A stretch of DNA of 64,000 nucleotides, taken from the NCBI RefSeq assembly GCF_030813595.1, contig NZ_JAUSUH010000003.1, forward strand, positions 522,347 through 586,346, read 5' to 3'. Below are positions 63,566 through 64,000 of this stretch, in pieces. Position 1 is the stretch's first letter, and each line of letters starts with the position of its first letter. Under the pieces are notes generated by a model. It saw nothing but the letters and a program-made list of their open reading frames with translations. It was not told where the DNA came from and did no database searches. Position numbers and translations under genes: made by a program. The DNA is from Ancylobacter vacuolatus (GTDB lineage: Bacteria > Pseudomonadota > Alphaproteobacteria > Rhizobiales > Xanthobacteraceae).

Positions 63566-64000
63566 TCAGATGTTGCAGCCGGGAGCCCCCGGCATGCACG
63601 GCCCACGCCCCTGCTGCGGACGCTGCCCTTGCGGGGGTTGACCCTGCGGCGGGCGCTGCCCCTGCTGCGGAGGACGGCCCTGCTCGGGACGGCCACCACC
63701 CGGAGGACGGCCGGCATTGGGACCTCCCGGGCCCCCCGGACCACCCCAACCGGGTCCGCCGGGATTGCCCGGTCCGCCCGGACGCCCGGGATTACCCGGA
63801 TTGCCCGGCCCACCGGGGCCGCCGGGCCTGCCGGGACCGCCCCAGCCGGGACCACCAGGTCCACCCGGACCTCCGGGACCACCCGGCTTGCCCGGACCGC
63901 CCCAACCGGGACCACCAGGTCCACCCGGACCTCCGGGACCACCCGGCTTGCCCGGACCGCCCCAACCGGGACCACCAGGTCCACCCGGACCTCCGGGACC
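63566..64000 (-). CDS. Gly-Pro collagen-like repeat protein, C-terminal part
   Basis: A gene that runs off the right edge; 144 codons are visible up to TGA at 63566-63568. Residues repeat as [20 protein letters not shown], a 20-residue unit present at least twice, then more degenerate G-P-G-N-P-G units, then a Gln/Pro/Arg zone ([20 protein letters not shown]) and the end [12 protein letters not shown] with two cysteines. Many Gly-X-Y triplets recall collagen, but Pro is not always in the X position. The start and any leader lie outside the window. Likely exported or surface-associated by analogy; unproven. Confidence 0.7.
   Translation of the reverse strand, partial: GPGGPGGPGGPGWGGPGKPGGPGGPGGPGGPGWGGPGKPGGPGGPGGPGGPGWGGPGRPGGPGGPGNPGNPGRPGGPGNPGGPGWGGPGGPGGPNAGRPPGGGRPEQGRPPQQGQRPPQGQPPQGQRPQQGRGPCMPGAPGCNI
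63835..64000 (-). repeat. 60-bp perfect tandem repeat
   Basis: The same 60 bases appear at 63841, 63901 and 63961 (to the window edge), with only one base changed in the first (CCCAGCC for CCCAACC). This is an exact 20-codon unit of the Gly-Pro gene, so the array is very recent or kept homogeneous by recombination. Number of further copies is unknown. Confidence 0.9.

Noticed and set aside
63835..64000. Repeat array at the right edge considered as CRISPR
   Set aside because: Units are contiguous 60-bp in-frame codons of a Gly-Pro gene with no spacers.

Overview
The window is a strongly GC-rich, gene-dense chromosomal segment of an alphaproteobacterium, most likely of the order Hyphomicrobiales (Rhizobiales), possibly near Xanthobacteraceae (Starkeya/Ancylobacter/Xanthobacter type). 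This rests on gene order (rpmH-rnpA-yidC-engB; lptC-lptA-lptB-rpoN-hpf-ptsN), on the families present (rhizobial-type glutamate-cysteine ligase, DUF1127, DUF2244, long hpf, LptB with a disordered N-terminal extension) and on Hyphomicrobiales-style intergenic palindromes. Genus is not determined. There is no rRNA or CRISPR, and one tRNA.

Layout. 1-8.6 kb: the end of an Asp/Glu racemase-like gene, an aldo/keto reductase, a membrane fatty acid desaturase, a potassium-channel-like protein with a C-terminal zinc ribbon, then a type I secretion ABC/adaptor pair divergent from a small acidic repeat protein that may be its cargo, and a PRC-barrel protein. 8.7-10.6 kb: a small accessory patch (unknown membrane protein, short Myb/HTH-like protein, broken serine recombinase) that ends inside tRNA-Arg(ACG), the scar of an integrated element. 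10.9-13.9 kb: a histidine kinase and a Tat-exported glycosidase-like protein. 14.2-17.5 kb: rpmH, rnpA, yidC, engB behind a near-consensus sigma-70 promoter. 17.6-19.1 kb: a zinc alcohol dehydrogenase and an HTH regulator. 19.2-25.0 kb, minus strand: lptC-lptA-lptB-rpoN-hpf-ptsN. 25.2-31.4 kb: RNase D, ubiA, a secreted protein, rsmE, and two glutamate-cysteine-ligase-like enzymes.

31.4-34.2 kb: a LysR regulator divergent from a DUF1127 protein, then a flavin-dependent oxidoreductase. 34.4-42.3 kb is a putative putrescine uptake and gamma-glutamylation region (PuuA-like ligase, PotG/H/I-like transporter, PuuB-like oxidase) interrupted by mutL. 42.3-44.2 kb: DedA, a macro-domain protein and a BrnT/BrnA toxin-antitoxin pair. 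44.4-50.6 kb holds branched-chain amino acid genes ilvC, ilvN and ilvB, the last behind a leader peptide and intrinsic terminator that look like a classical attenuator. 50.7-58.2 kb: dapB, gpmA, a PACE efflux protein, an Ada-like methyltransferase, DUF2244, nth, an EI24 protein, a Tat-exported amine-oxidase-like flavoprotein and a secreted Gly/Ser repeat protein. 58.4-63.4 kb, minus strand: rpmI, rplT, pheS, a poly-Ser gene, pheT. The right edge lies in a Gly-Pro repeat gene built on an exact 60-bp tandem repeat.

Most of the window is housekeeping. The parts that deserve a second look are the T1SS plus its unusual neighbour, the recombinase/tRNA scar, the ilvB attenuator, the gene lodged between pheS and pheT, the Gly-rich repeat proteins, and a family of palindromic intergenic repeats.
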